64,000 nt of DNA, taken from Luidia sarsii. Taxonomy: Eukaryota > Echinodermata > Asteroidea > Paxillosida > Luidiidae. Below are positions 31,301-42,297 of this stretch, piece after piece (the stretch's first letter is position 1; the number at the start of each line of letters is the position of its first letter). The position numbers were made by a program, and so were the translations under genes. The stretch covers positions 8,623,243 to 8,687,242 of the forward strand of contig OX465114.1 in the NCBI GenBank assembly GCA_949987565.1. Direction: 5' to 3'. The notes beneath the pieces were generated by a model that made no database searches, had not been told where the DNA came from, and saw only the letters and a program-made list of their open reading frames with translations.

Positions 31301-32228
31301 CACTAAAGTTGAAGCGGTCCGCGTACAGAGCGCTCTGGTTGAAGCTTACCTCGGAGCCGTCCCGCCGGCGCACGATCCACTCAAACTCATCAGGCGTGGC
31401 CGGGGGTGTGGCCTGCAGGCCACACTCGAACACCGCCCCCTGCCCTTCGTCCAGCGTGATCGCCGTCGGGCGTATGGAGGCGGTCGTGGGTATCTGGAGC
31501 GGCGTCAGGGAGCAGTGCAGGTGGGAGGTCAGGTTGGCGCCGGCCGCACAGACGAACTGCTTCATGTTGTCCGCGGCGACCAGCTCTCGCTGTACGGACA
31601 GCACGTGGCCCACCTCGGAGCCGTTCAGCGAAGCGACCGGGTGCAGGCCGTCGGCCAGGCTCTCGAACCACTGCAGCTGCCTCGCCGGGTGCTCAGCGAG
31701 GAGAGAGCAGGTCAGCGTGACTGTCGTGTTCACTGTGGTCTCGGCGGCGGCGGGCCAGGCCGAGCAGGTCGGGGGAGGGTAGCGGGTGGTCAGCAGGGCC
31801 CAGTCGGAGTCGTGCGTCCGGCCGTACTCGGGGATGTAGACGCGGCAGAAGTAGTGGCCGGCGTCCTCGGGCCGAACGTCGTTGATGCGCAGCCGGTACT
31901 GCTCTCGCGGCACGTCCAGCGCGGCCCGCATGCGGCCGCTGTGCGGCTCGCTCACGTTGGCGCACTTGACCATGCGCTCGGGCGGCGCGCCGGCCGCCCG
32001 CTGCCGCATCCAGCGGAAGCGGAAGGTGGTGCACTCGGTGTAGGGCATGTAGTGGGACCAGCAGGTCAGCCGCACGCTGCCGCCAATGTAGGCCACCGTG
32101 CTGGCCGGCTGCAGCTGGTACTCCCCCTCCTCCTGGCTGCTGGCCGCCACGGCCGCCTCCGCCGCTGCCGTTGCTGTCGCCGCTACGGCCAGACCCATCA
32201 GAGCCGCCGTCCAGAAAAGCGACCTCAT
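28302..32228 (-). CDS. IgC: three-Ig-domain membrane protein with long mucin-like repeat stalk
   Basis: This encodes 1308 residues from the Met at 32228, chosen because an Ala-rich signal peptide (MRSLFWTAALMGLAVAATA) follows it; the frame is open up to 32417. Ig1 has Cys56 and Cys128 with DAGHYFC, and the extra cysteines 66 and 89 seen also in IgA. Ig2 and Ig3 follow; Ig3 begins after TPLQIPTTAS, which IgA shares almost exactly. From about residue 355 to 1245 lies a Thr/Ser-rich stalk. It first has repeats with N-glycosylation sites (NTTLDGTDPT type), then mixed repeats, then about 26 copies of TTTSVLDGTD. A membrane helix (FVIMAGGILAVVLILAVLVI) at about 1247-1272 precedes a 36-residue tail with no tyrosine, ending ATPV, a class I PDZ-ligand pattern. 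It is probably a heavily glycosylated cell-surface protein of unknown ligand, paralogous to IgA and IgB. Confidence 0.85.
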   Translation of the reverse strand: MRSLFWTAALMGLAVAATATAAAEAAVAASSQEEGEYQLQPASTVAYIGGSVRLTCWSHYMPYTECTTFRFRWMRQRAAGAPPERMVKCANVSEPHSGRMRAALDVPREQYRLRINDVRPEDAGHYFCRVYIPEYGRTHDSDWALLTTRYPPPTCSAWPAAAETTVNTTVTLTCSLLAEHPARQLQWFESLADGLHPVASLNGSEVGHVLSVQRELVAADNMKQFVCAAGANLTSHLHCSLTPLQIPTTASIRPTAITLDEGQGAVFECGLQATPPATPDEFEWIVRRRDGSEVSFNQSALYADRFNFSETGHVLEIVDVSVGEFNDSRVSCVAILRGISYQSTEEASIVVIPVEVPTTMMTTTEPISTTLPVDVTDPNNTTLYSTDLANTTLEGTEPNNTTLDSTDPTNTTLDVTGPNNTILYSTDPTNTTLESTDLANTTLDGTEPNNTTLDGTDLANTTLDGTDPTNTTLDGTDPTNTTLDGSDPINTTLDESDPTVQVSTTITDKERTTVSSGYVTATAVIDESITTPAVPIGNSPTTSITDGSTVDSVLNDTYTAFPDDGVTTIAVTDGTEITSTINFVGSDKTLSIRDGSETTTAVLDGRDASTVIPDGSVTAITIMDNGGKTSDGRVTASAVPDVSDTTTSVPDQSGTTSVLHDTDTVPSVPDSADTTTAVPDVSGTTDTATDGSDSATTVTDGSVMTITMMYTTTTALHGTDITTPALHGTDITTSVLDSTDTTTSVLDDADTTTSVLEGSYTTISVLGSSDTTTSAQDDSGTTTSVWDDSDTTTSVLDDTDTMASVLEGSYTTTLALDGSDIKTSFLEGSYTTTSAPDGSDTTTSARDDSGITTSVWDDSDTTTSVLDGTDTTTSVLDDTDTTTSVLDGTDTTTSVLDGTDPTTSVLDGTDPTTSVLDGTDTTTSFLDGTDTTTSVLDGTDTTTSVLDGTDTTTSFLDGTDTTTSVLDGTDTTTSVLDGTDTTTSFLDGTDTTTSVLDGTDTTTSVLDGTDPTTSVLDGTDTTTSFLDGTDTTTSVLDGTDTTTSVLDDTDTTTSVLDGTDTTTSFLDGTDTTTSVLDGTDTTTSVLDDTDTTTSVLDGTDTTTQALDDSDTTTSFLDGTTTLGWSVTTDIATDGSRETTSAVMDGNVMTVTVMDSSDTASDGSEANSDVLHGSGTAITLLDGSDTTPALNDNDAVTEGSGTAIHVLEGSDIAFTVKYGGDTTPSVRDEASKKPHLKGDDPTDRQEPFPFVIMAGGILAVVLILAVLVITCCVHKLRKKSAIDQSEGSPNNELDRGDDVNEFNNAATPV
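28868..29662 (-). repeat. 30-bp coding minisatellite in IgC stalk
   Basis: About 26 near-identical 30-bp units each encode ten residues of the TTTSVLDGTD type. Variants of the unit (FLDG, VLDD, PTTS) recur in a higher-order pattern of about 120 to 180 bp, which suggests recent unequal exchange. All unit boundaries keep the reading frame. Copy number is likely to vary between individuals. Confidence 0.9.
30730..31110 (-). repeat. 30-bp coding minisatellite with N-glycosylation sites in IgC stalk
   Basis: About 13 diverged 30-bp units encode NTTLDGTDPT-like decapeptides. Nearly every unit contains an N-T-T sequon, so this part of the stalk is predicted to be densely N-glycosylated as well as Thr-rich. 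Confidence 0.85.
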
Positions 32229-32417
32229 GCTGAGCAGGATCCTATCCCTGAGTTTGACGCTGATGAATCTGTACCATGCACTCGGTACTGGCAAATCTCC
32301 TGAAACAGTCCTGCTTCTAGTGGCCCAATTTAGTTCCAGTGTTGACGGGCGGACGGACGAAACTCTGAATGAGCGGTGACGAGCAGGCCGCCGTCGCACG
32401 CCTCGGCTGAAAAGCAA

Positions 32418-33420
32418 TCGCTTTTTTTTTTTATTCTGTCGGGTGGAGGGATACGCACTCGCTTTCTGTCCGATGGAGTTTAGTCATCAATCGTCGCCCA
32501 GCGAAACCCCCTCCCCTGCTGGGCCGACTTGTTGACTTAAATTTGAAGACAATGAGACGAAAGAAAAACAGCCAATGATTTCCTCTTCCCTGAACAAATA
32601 TTGTCACTCCAACATTCACTCCCTCATGCCCTGTAGTGTCGACGGGTCAGTTCTAATCGCCGGGTGCAATCTAAGTAAAACTGAAGGCTTGGCTGTCGAG
32701 GGTAGGGGAGGGGGGGGGGGCGCAATCTAGAGGGCCTGACGTTTTGGGTACGAGCAGGACACTGTCCCAAAGGCAGACTGACGGGAGAGAGCAGACCACA
32801 AAAAAAAAAAAAAAATTGCACGGAAAAGAGCCTAATAAGACACGGATGGCAGAAGATGGATGGATGAGGATGGGTTGAATGATATAGCTTGCCATCCGTA
32901 TCTTATTACCCCCACCTCCCCCTCCCTTCCTATTTGTTTTTGTCCCTCATCATTCTGCCTCCGAGACAGGCCGTTCTCGGATCGCAGCATCAAACGCCGG
33001 CGAGATTCGTCCGATGGCAGCCCATTTTGTGGAGTTTGTTTTTTATTTGCACCGTTTTGCGTATCGCCTTTAACCGGAGTGAGGTTTATCTGGGTAGTGC
33101 AGCCCGCTGTTTTTTAGGGCCTGGTCGGGTGCGGATTGAACGCTTCATGGTACATTTCTCATCCTGTTTGACTGAGTGGGCAAATTTCATGCCACGTCGG
33201 TTTCCTCCCCCACTCTCTCTCCCCCACCCCCCCCCCCACACTCCCCACACCCACTGTCTCGCAGGCAGGCGTGCGGGGCAAACCTCTGGGCGGAAAGGAG
33301 GGTCAGCGGAAGTTCAGATGTGGTTTCGCGAGGGGTCGGGGGGGCCGTCTGGCTTTGTGCTGGAGGTGGGAGGGGACACTCTCTCAGAAATTTTGAATTA
33401 GAAACTTTTCTTCTGTGTCA
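32418..33420 (+). other. intron stretch upstream of IgC
   Basis: A family C fragment (gagggcctgacgttttgg, acactgtcccaaaggcag) lies at about 32730-32790. A possible IgC promoter would be near 32230-32450, but no clear motif is seen. Confidence 0.5.
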
Positions 33421-33424
33421 CGCC

Positions 33425-33600
33425 ACTTGTCACCCGCCCACTCGTGAATATTTAGAACTGATTACCATACTCATGAATATTTAGAACTGATTACCATACT
33501 CATGAATATTTAGAACTGATTTCCATACTCATGAATATTTAGAACTGATTACCATACTCATGAATATTTAGAACTGATTACCATACTCCTGAACATTTAC
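33425..33600. repeat. 29-bp tandem repeat, about six copies
   Basis: The unit is tcatgaatatttagaactga ttaccatac, nearly uniform across six copies. It is non-coding. Confidence 0.9.
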
Positions 33601-34299
33601 CGTGCAGAGTCACCAACTGAACGTTTCCAATTGGATACACCTAAATGGGGCTTGGACCACAGACAGGAATGAGTTAGTCTTCCAAGTCAGTTTTGAGCAG
33701 TTTTCACATAGTTTGGCATCACTTGACTTGCAATCTTTGATTGCTAGCAAAACTTGTAACGTTAACGTTTGTTGGCAGCTTTTGGAAATGTTCCACAGAA
33801 TGGAGAAGTGTTAACATAGGTGAACATACATGTACATGTTAAAGTAGGTCATCCTTAACCCCGTCAGAAACCGTCAGATAATTTTTCAACATTTTTCAAA
33901 ACGGTGGTTGAGTTTTCATAAATTTTGATTGGCCTATCCCCACCCCACTATCCCTGCCCCACCCCCTGAAATATCTTCAAAATAACAAGGAAAACTTCCC
34001 CCCTTTTTTCGAGTTTGCATTAAAGGATCTTTAATTTAGTTTTTTTCCATTTGTCCTCCTTGCTTGTCACAATGAATGCTTCACTGTGTTCGCGTGTGTG
34101 CGGTTTTTTTAATATTTAAACAAAGTTACCCTCTGGGAATAGATCCCCTTTGACATGATCGGAAGATTGAACCTTGTCGCAGAAAAAGAAAAACAGCTGG
34201 CTTTCTCACCAGGGCAAAGTTATTTTAAATGTAGGGTACACTGTAGGAAGTGTCTGCCCTGGTTTTGGGGGATTTGCCCGTCGCTGATTGACACAGCTG
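33601..34299 (+). other. intron stretch without recognised features
   Basis: Nothing coding or repetitive was recognised apart from a short acatgt run near 33828. Confidence 0.5.
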
Positions 34300-34309
34300 A
34301 ATAAGTGGG

Positions 34310-34905
34310 AAGGTTTGCAGTGACACCATGTACCGGTACATGTAGCACTTGTGTGGCTCTGAAAAGAGCCAGCTCTTTTTAGAGCCACACTCCTTCTTGA
34401 GAGAGAAGTGCTACATGAGGGCTGTTCCCACTATGAAAATAATCGCAATTTGAATCACGATTCAGACCTTCTTTTTTTTATCGTGTCCGCACAGGCCAAA
34501 AAATCGCGTCGCAAATAATTGCGAGCCGATTGTGGTTAGCAGTTTTGGTCAAATGGTGGGCATGTCCTTGAGGGTAGCCCACGCAGAGAGACCTATAAAC
34601 AAGCACGGCACTTCCTGTCAATCAGAGCGTGAGCGGTGCATTGTGGGATCTAAAAGAAAAGGTGCGATTCAGAGGAGTGTTCCCACACACACACCGCGTC
34701 GCAAATGAAGGCGATTACTTGAAAAAGTCTCACTCTTTAGTGGAGTGCGAATTGCGATTTAAATCCCACTAATAATTGCGTTTGTTGTATCCACACGCAC
34801 ACACAAAAAGGTGGAGTTTGAATCGCGATTGAAATCGCAATTGAAATTATCGCATTTATTTGGTGCAGTGGAAACGACCCTATGGCGTCACCACACACCT
34901 TCCAC
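34310..34905. mobile_element. family A foldback containing a nested family D MITE
   Basis: The left arm (aaggtttgcagtgacaccat then gtgtggctctgaaaagagcc) and the first part of the right arm (gagccacactccttcttgag) belong to family A. The right arm is broken at 34417, where a 464-base element (34418-34881) with ends agggctgttccca and tggaaacgaccct intervenes. It resumes at 34882 with ggcgtcaccacacacc. Confidence 0.75.
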
Positions 34906-35524
34906 TCACCAGTATTTCCACCACGCAAGCCTTCAAGTCTTATCGTCTACATAGCTGAATATTCATGCATTTGCTTGACAGCCTACTTGGCAACCAGACT
35001 TTTTTCCCGTTCCGTAGGAACACGGAACAACAACACGCACACGCACAACTAAAAACTCAAACCAAACCATGTAGAATGAGAAGTGTCAGGAGTCTCCTGT
35101 AGCTCCCCAGGGTTTTGGCCCGTCATGATATAGCTCAATGGCTTGCCTGATAGCCCGTTAAGTGTTGAGTGAACCTCCTCCCACATCCCCCCCCCCAAAA
35201 AAAAACAAATAAAGGAAAAAAGGAAAAGAAAATTAAAGAAAATTGGCTTGTCCACCTTGACCACGTCGCCGTAGAAACTCAGAATAAAACCACACAACTA
35301 GAGTAGCCAAGAGTATCCGGCCTTTGCGCTTGCTCCCTGGGGAATTGCTCGTCCTGTTATGCCTCAATACTTTCCCTGACAGCTCGCTTGCACCACTCAC
35401 CCTCAATAACAAAAATTAAAAAACACCCACAACTACAAAGGCATGGAACGCAAGGAGTCCAAGTCAGTCCACCTCCTCTCGGAGCCCGTACTCTTTTCTC
35501 CCCCCAAAAAAGATGGCTTCATAC
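34906..35524 (+). other. intron stretch without recognised features
   Basis: Short A-rich runs only; no gene or known element was recognised. Confidence 0.5.
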
Positions 35525-35965
35525 TCAGTAGGTGCGTTCCCACTAGAAATTTTTTTTTTTTAAGTGGACCGCGATGGGAAAACCGATCAGAATTGGTCAG
35601 AACAGCGCATGCCTGAAATGTGACCCAAAGAGTGTCCCACGAACGGCGCCTGTGCAACGTATGAGCTGGCTGTGTGCTTATCGCGCGCAATCATGTGTCA
35701 ATAAACAATTTATCATGTTGTGGCGGATGTTTATCTACGCGTATGGTGTTGTTGGATGTAACTTTTTTTTTCTCTTTTCGATAGAGTCCACACACACAGC
35801 ACCCGGCAAATGATCGCGCTATTTTTAAAAAATAGCAAGAAGTGCGATTTGGATCGCGATTCGAATCAAGCTTATAAGTGAGCTTTTTTTGCGTCCACAC
35901 ATAAAATAAAATCGCGATTTGAAAATCAAAAAGTGATTCGCGCTGTTTCGTTCTCTTGTCACAGA
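35525..35965. mobile_element. MITE, family D, diverged copy
   Basis: It carries the family's gttcccact end and internal aatcgcgatt motifs (gatttggatcgcgattcgaa near 35860). The right end is eroded. Confidence 0.55.
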
Positions 35966-36877
35966 AAACTGTCACACACTGTACTTTCACCATGCAAACC
36001 TTCTAGGGCCATCAAGAGCTTCTCTTCACTTTGCAGAAATTTGTAACCCACACACACACGCCCTCACAGACAAACAAAACCAAAATCAGTTTGGGTCTGA
36101 CTTTCAGTTAAGAAAATAGATTGATTTTTACTTCAAAGTAAAGATGCACGTTTCTGTGTCTTTTTGCTGTTTTAAAACGAGGAAAGAATTTTTTTGTAGA
36201 TGGAGCAAGGACCACATCTGCACCTCAGATGAGCCCCCATCTTTATTTTGATCGAGATGTTTATTGCCGGCTTCAGTCCGGGACTTAATCCGTCGGCTAT
36301 TCCTGGTATGCGATGGGTATCAATTTGGATCCTTGCAGCCAACCAGTGATGGATCCAGGATTTTTTGGGGGGTAACCCCCCCCCCCCCCAAAAAAAAAAA
36401 GGATATCCAAACAAAGATGCTCAGTAGAGCTTCTAGTAGGCCCAAGATTTGGAATTCCGGCATGGGAGAAGGAAGGAGGAAGGTTTTATTTATTAATTTA
36501 CTCTTTTTTTATTTAAGGAGGGGTAGGGGGTACTGTAAGAGGAGGGCAAGGGGGTACTGTGAGAGGAGGGGAAGAAGGGAGAGGCTTAGGGGGGTATCAG
36601 TCTCTGGGACCTCTGGTAGACATCGGCTCCAATTATGTCCAGAGCAGTTGACATCTTGTAGCGAGTGGGAGGTGCACTGGAGGGAGAGGTTGAGAGGGGA
36701 AAGGAGAAAGAGGGAACAGTCCTACACATGTTTCTCAGTTTACCACCTCCTCCCCTCCCCTCCCCTCCCCTCAATTTCCTTTCCTCGCCATGCGGACCAG
36801 TTTGGAACAGGTACATCCAGCCGATGACAGATGATGGCCCACTGGGAAGTGAGGCAATTCAACGGACTTGCCCTCTG

Positions 36878-37287
36878 TCAAAGAGAGAGGGAGAGAAAGA
36901 GAGAGAGAGAGAGAGACCAAAATAGAGAGTGAGACTGAGAAGGACAGAGAGAGAGATAGAGAGACATGGAGAGACAGAGAGAGACAGAGGGATCAAGAGA
37001 GAGTGAGAAAGGGGAGAGGGAAGGGGGGAGAGACAGAGAGACAGACAGAGAGACAGACATACAGACAGACAGACAGAGAGACAGATAGAGGGAGGAAGAG
37101 AGAGAGACAGACATAGACAGACAGAGAGGCAGAGACAGAAAAGGAAGATAGAGAGAAAGAGGAAAAGATATACATGTAGATACTGGGGAGGTGAGAGAGT
37201 GTGAGTGCAAGAGAGAGGAGAGTGGAGGGGAGAGAAACAGAGTGGAGGGGTGAGGATAGAGATGGAGAGCAGAAGAGAGAGAGAGAG

Positions 37288-37327
<40 letters not shown>

Positions 37328-37342
37328 AGGGAGAGAGAAGGA
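36878..37342. repeat. GA-rich simple repeat
   Basis: This is a purine-only stretch of gagaga, gacaga and ggagag units. The opposite strand gives false Ser/Leu-rich frames. Confidence 0.9.
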
Positions 37343-39760
37343 GAGATTCCTCAGTAAGTGCAACTTATTTCAGTCTCGTCTCTGCACCAATAAGAGCCAG
37401 ATAGTTTTACCCGATGCTCTCTGCATGTCTTCTGAGCGATCACAAGCCTCCTCGTGCCCTTGCATAACCAAAATGCGAATCAAAGAATGTTTCTTATTCT
37501 AAAGGCTCTCGGATAAAAACAAAAAAACCTGACATTGTCTGCTACTGGACATTGGTATTGAAGTGCAAACGGCAGCTTGGATCACTGCATTACAGCGCCG
37601 CACAGCTACATGTATAGACTGATAGATGTGGGTGTGACAGCAAGTTGTGGCTTCCCAATAGAGTAAAAGATATCTCGGCAAACGCCCCGGCCCCGTGTCG
37701 ACGAAACGGGGTTGCCCCTGGTGGTCCGGAGTACAGCAGGCCAAGATCTGCCCTCCGTGGACAAAAAAATTAATCTGCGAGGGAAGCGACAACTTCTTCT
37801 TCTCAACTGGAGTTGACCCTCCGGCGGGCCAGGCAAGGCCAGGGGCTACCTAATCGCCACCCTGCCGTGCCCAGAGATACTGACCGAGTAAACGGAGGGA
37901 GAGAGAAGGGAGAGGACAGGGGGGAGGGCGTCGGAAACGTGAGCCACTGGATATGGGCCAGTCGCCAATGCCATCGTCTGACATTCCGTGCGAGTCTTGC
38001 CTCCGGGTCCCTGGGTCAGTAGGTCACCTGGTCTCTCTTCTTCTGCTTCCTCTTTTTTTTATTTTAAAAAGTGGGGGATTGGTGGAAGGGCTGGGTACAT
38101 GTAGATTGGGGCGGGGTCTGCGTTCGGAAGCGAGAGAAGAGACGTCTATGCACCAGGAGTGAAGATGCTGTGCATAGATGAACAGGCTGGGGGAATGAGG
38201 AGGGATGGGAAGTCGGTACACGGCTAGCCTCGACCTCTTCCTCCTCTCTGTGACATCAGTTACCCCCCTGCCTCCTCGGCGGCCGGAGAGCAACCTCTAT
38301 GCAACCTCGCTTCTGTACTCCCCCAATCTCACCTAAAAAAAAAAAAAAAAAAATGGACAGCACGCCCCGAGTTTTTCCTCCAAGGATGTCGTGTTCGGCT
38401 CGCGCGACGTAAAAATGGATTGCACGCAGTTTGCCGGACGACGTCGTGGAGTCGTGGACAGGAGATAACGATTCATCACAGAGCTCCGTCAGATCTCCGG
38501 TCAGCTTGACTTGACGGACCAGCCGTCTGTCCATCACGCAGTAATCACCCGAGCACGACGCTAATGTATTGCTGCCCATGTTCACAGACCTGTCAGATTA
38601 CAACTCTCGGTAATTTTTGTTTTCGGCAGACAGTCGTACAAAAGTATTGTGCCTACGCTGTTGATTAATACATCGAGCAGCACAAGCCTTTAACCTTGTT
38701 GAAAGTACATCCTCCTCGACGCACAATCGTATTAAATCTTGAACTCTTAGGTCCCGCATTGGAGGATCGTTTGTCACCGATGAATAAAGGAAGCGAAGAA
38801 GGAAAAGATTTTTTAGCAAGTGATACTGTCATGGTCTGGACCCGTTGAGTCACACTTGGAGGGGAATGCCTGTTTTAACGTCCACATCCTGCGCTGTAAT
38901 TGTCTTCTGACGAGCAACTCCCCCCAAAGTGGGTTTCTTAGAACGAGGGCGTTGTCTCCGGACTCCCGGTTATGCAATCTGCAGCCCTCTGAGCGCCGCG
39001 ACCCGATCGAGATGATGCCGGCTTTTGCAACTGGACCAACACTGAACAAATGGAGACTCCCCTTTATAATAAGATAGAAAGAAAGACAAAATTATTAATA
39101 GAATGGTGGGTCTACATGTACCTCCGTCATTTTAAAATAGACCCACAGGATGTCATGCGGTCTGAGTAATCCCGTGAATGTTGGCCACGAGGAAACGATC
39201 AATCTGTGGAATCAATGCGGGGACAACATGGTTCAAAAAGGTTTACGCAACCGGTGACCTCTGCGTGGAGTCGTATGGAGACTGTCTTTGGACAGGTTCC
39301 CCAGCTTTTCTTCTCTTCGTCTTCCACTTTCTCGGACAATAATCACTGTCAGGCAGGCGTGTTGGACTCCTTCCCTGGCAGAGCTACAGCTTGTGCCTTT
39401 TTTTCCCACCTGGAATGCTTCTGGGAACCATGAAGGAGGCTTGATATGATCCTTTTTATTGGGGCGGGAAAACAGCCGAGGTTGAAAATCGGCCTGGGAG
39501 TGCCTATCCTTCAGTTCAGGATTTCGTCTCTGAAGAATGAAAGTCTCGGATTGTTCGTATCTCCTCTTCAACCGTGAAACACCCTTCTAAACGATGATCT
39601 GCTAGTCCATGGGAATGCAGTTGGAGTGACATCACCAATCTTCAATTTGTCCGATTGAACCACCTTCAGGGTTTGGTTGAGGGATTTCAGTCGGATTTCA
39701 AGTTTTAGGTCAGCCTGGAATTTGGGTGTTGCAGTCGGACAGGCGAGGGCGCTGTTCACC
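37343..39760 (+). other. low-repeat intron stretch upstream of candidate exon
   Basis: The part from about 38350 to 39600 has few visible repeats and a mixed base composition unlike its surroundings. No exon could be supported, but it is a reasonable place to look for regulatory sequence. Confidence 0.4.
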
Positions 39761-39847
39761 ATGTTGCTGTTGCTAGGATACGTGCTGGCCTGGTTCTCCC
39801 TGCTCATCGCCGTCTGGATCAATCAGAGCTTCTCAACCTACCAACCT
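39761..39847 (+). CDS. candidate first coding exon with hydrophobic N-terminus
   Basis: An ATG in good context (caccATGt) opens a 29-codon stretch beginning MLLLLGYVLAWFSLLIAVWI and ending STYQP, immediately followed by a consensus donor CCT|gtaagg in phase 0. It looks like a signal peptide or signal-anchor exon. Because the dystrophin exons are also phase 0, it could in principle splice to the exon at 42298 as an internal-promoter isoform, or it could be the first exon of an unrelated nested gene. No promoter motif or partner exon was identified. Confidence 0.3.
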
Positions 39848-41910
39848 GTAAGGTTTTTTTTTCTTCTATCAATTCCTTCTGAAGGTGTTTGTGTGGGAAA
39901 AAGAGGTCAGTTGTACTGGCTTGTCTTATGTTTGAAATGGCCCATTTTGCCAACCCTTTATCTACCCACATCGGTTGACTGAATACAAGTGAGTGACAGA
40001 GTCATCTCACACCAACCCTTTACCTACACATGTACCCACATCAGCCGACCTAATGCAATTCATAGACAGGGTCAATAATGGTTATGTTTGAAAGATGCAC
40101 AGTGGTCAAGACCTTAATTCCATCAGGTTGAAGAATTGTACAGTTGTCTGGACCAAAATGTTCAAAGTATTGTATAGTTAGCCCATGTCCACTCACAGTA
40201 ATTGCCAGTTTTGACTGCTGTGGTTGACATACAAGAGAAGGAGAACCAAGTCTCAAAGCTCTTCACTGTGCGGTGTTAAATGTTGTCCTCTCCGTTTTGA
40301 CTGAAACACTGAAACTAGTCAAAACGTGAAATGTGTATGTGTATACATGTAGGTTGTTTCTTCTTTGCACGCGAATCTGGTGCCTTCTGGAGACCTGAGA
40401 TAATGGGTTGAATAGGTCTCCACCGGGAAATTGTAAAGGTGTATAGGTCTCCACAAGGTTGTCACGAAACTGATACATGTATTTGGAAATAACTCAAAAA
40501 CGTGAAACTTTATGATAGGTAAAAATCTGTCGCAAATTGAAGTGTATATAAAAGGGACATATGGTCCAGGAAGGTGAATGTGGTTGAAAGGGGAGCATTT
40601 TTAAAACGTTGTTTCTCACACGGTTGTATAGTACACGAGAACAAGGATACAGATTCAAGTACATGTACATGTATGTGTGTGTGTGTGTGTGCTGAAATTC
40701 AAGACGACTCAGTCCAGCGCTTCCCCCCCTCAACATTACACACACCTGTACCAGACTGTTCCCCCTAAGAGCCGACTGCGTCCTTCCGTCCGCTTAAAGA
40801 AAATGTCTGTCGCGTATCGATCTCCCGTTTTTCCTCCCTCCCGTCAAAAACTGTCTGTCAGTGTATGTTAGAAATCCTAGTGGAGTCTGTTTTGGGGACT
40901 CCTCTCTCCCCCCCCCCCACCACTCAAGCTGTGTTTAATTCCCTCCTTGAAATCAACCGCGATATTTCAAGTGTGCTCGCCAGCTGCGGAGAATTCTCCA
41001 ACTTCTGTTTTGCGAGGGTAAAAAAAACCCACAAAAAAACGACGAGAAAGAAAGAAAATGGACAAGTTTTAAACAGAAGCGTTTTTTTTTCTTTTCAATT
41101 AGTTGTGAAAGCTTATCCGTGATTGAGCACCCTCGATTGTTTGACACGCTCTTTAGCTTGGCCGGGTAACCCAATATAGCCTTCTAAAAAGAGGGATTAA
41201 AGAGAGAAGAAAAAAAAAATCAAGATTGTCATTTTACCTGGTTTGAATAGTTTATGAGCCTTTAGTATTCTTTTAAAAAGAAGACAATTTTAGAAATCGA
41301 AAACCTAAGATGTTAGCTTTTTTTTATTTTTCCTTTTTATTTGTATATGTTTAATTCTTTCAAAGAAATAAAGACAAAATGACTGGGAACTTTTTAAAAC
41401 AGTTTTGAAAGATGGCAAAGAAAATATTGTCTTCATCCGTAGATATCTTTTGTTTTTATTAATATTTCATCTGATGTTTAGAAACTGAAAGAAAGTGTTC
41501 AAGGTGACATGCATACCAATTCTAATGTGTTTTTGTGATTTTTTAAACTTTTTGGGGGGCGTCATTATTGTACAAACTTTCTTTTGTGGATACTTCACTC
41601 TTGATACTCCCCCCCAAAAAAAACCTGGCTTAAACTCATGCAGGCTCTGGCTTTTTGTCTACATTTTTCCCTCCCATTTTTAAAGATACCAGACATGAGC
41701 ACAAGAGACATTTGGCTTTGAGTTTTGGAGAAGATGCTTTCCTTTACCCCCTAAAAAATAAAAAAATAAAAAATCCCAACCATCATCTTCAACAAAAGAA
41801 TTCAGTCCGGTATATTTTTTTTGAAGCTCTTTTGTAAAACAGTGATAAACCTGGAACAGAAGCCTGAGCAAGGTTGTAGAAAAAGATTCATTCATACTTT
41901 TTATGTTTTT
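39848..41910 (+). other. intron stretch without recognised genes
   Basis: It contains a GT run near 40675-40692 and a possible SINE family 1 tail near 41380-41430 (gactgggaactttttaaaac). No exon was recognised. Confidence 0.5.
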
Positions 41911-41916
41911 TTTTAC

Positions 41917-42085
41917 TGACAACAAACTGAGTAAGAACTTTGAACAGTTTTGAAAAAACAAAATGGCAAAGAGAAAACTTTGACTGGACCTGGACTGGAA
42001 CCAAGACCTATGGTTTTGCAAACCAGCGCTCTTACCAATGTTGGCTTTCCCAAATAGTCAGCTTGTCATTGCGTATGTGAGGGTG
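41917..42085 (-). mobile_element. tRNA-derived SINE, family 1
   Basis: Read on the minus strand it has caatgacaagctgactattt, a diverged tRNA-like head and the tail agttttctctttgccat. It matches the copies at 7020-7330 and 57276-57470. Confidence 0.65.
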
Positions 42086-42126
42086 ACAGCCAGAAGCATT
42101 CAACCATTACCTGCTGTATATATGAC

Positions 42127-42262
42127 AAAGGAAAAACTGACCAAGAACTTTTTAAACAATTTTGTAAAAGGAAACATTGACTGGATTTGAGGGACTTAAA
42201 CCCAAGACCTTTTTGTTTTAGGTACCAGTGCTCTCACCATCTGAGCTATCCAATTAAATTTC
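42127..42262 (-). mobile_element. tRNA-derived SINE, family 1, next to dystrophin acceptor
   Basis: The minus strand reads tagctcagatggtgagagca (A-box region) and then gggtttaagtccc (B-box-like). The head end lies about 35 bases before the acceptor at 42297. Confidence 0.7.
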
Positions 42263-42297
42263 TGAAATTTTTATTTTTTTTGACGTTTGTTCACCAG

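Larger units (their letters stand above)
6820..42297 (+). other. DMD: giant dystrophin intron (human intron 40 position)
   Basis: This 35.5 kb intron lies between the exon ending AAG at 6819 and the exon starting GCA at 42298. It begins gtaagg and ends cag. It holds three single-exon Ig-receptor genes on the opposite strand, a tandem segmental duplication, and many MITEs, SINEs and minisatellites described separately. Confidence 0.85.

Noticed and set aside
37560..37870. Possible LINE reverse-transcriptase fragment
   Set aside because: GC-rich, mixed-composition sequence was noticed, but no conserved reverse-transcriptase or endonuclease motif could be read in any frame.
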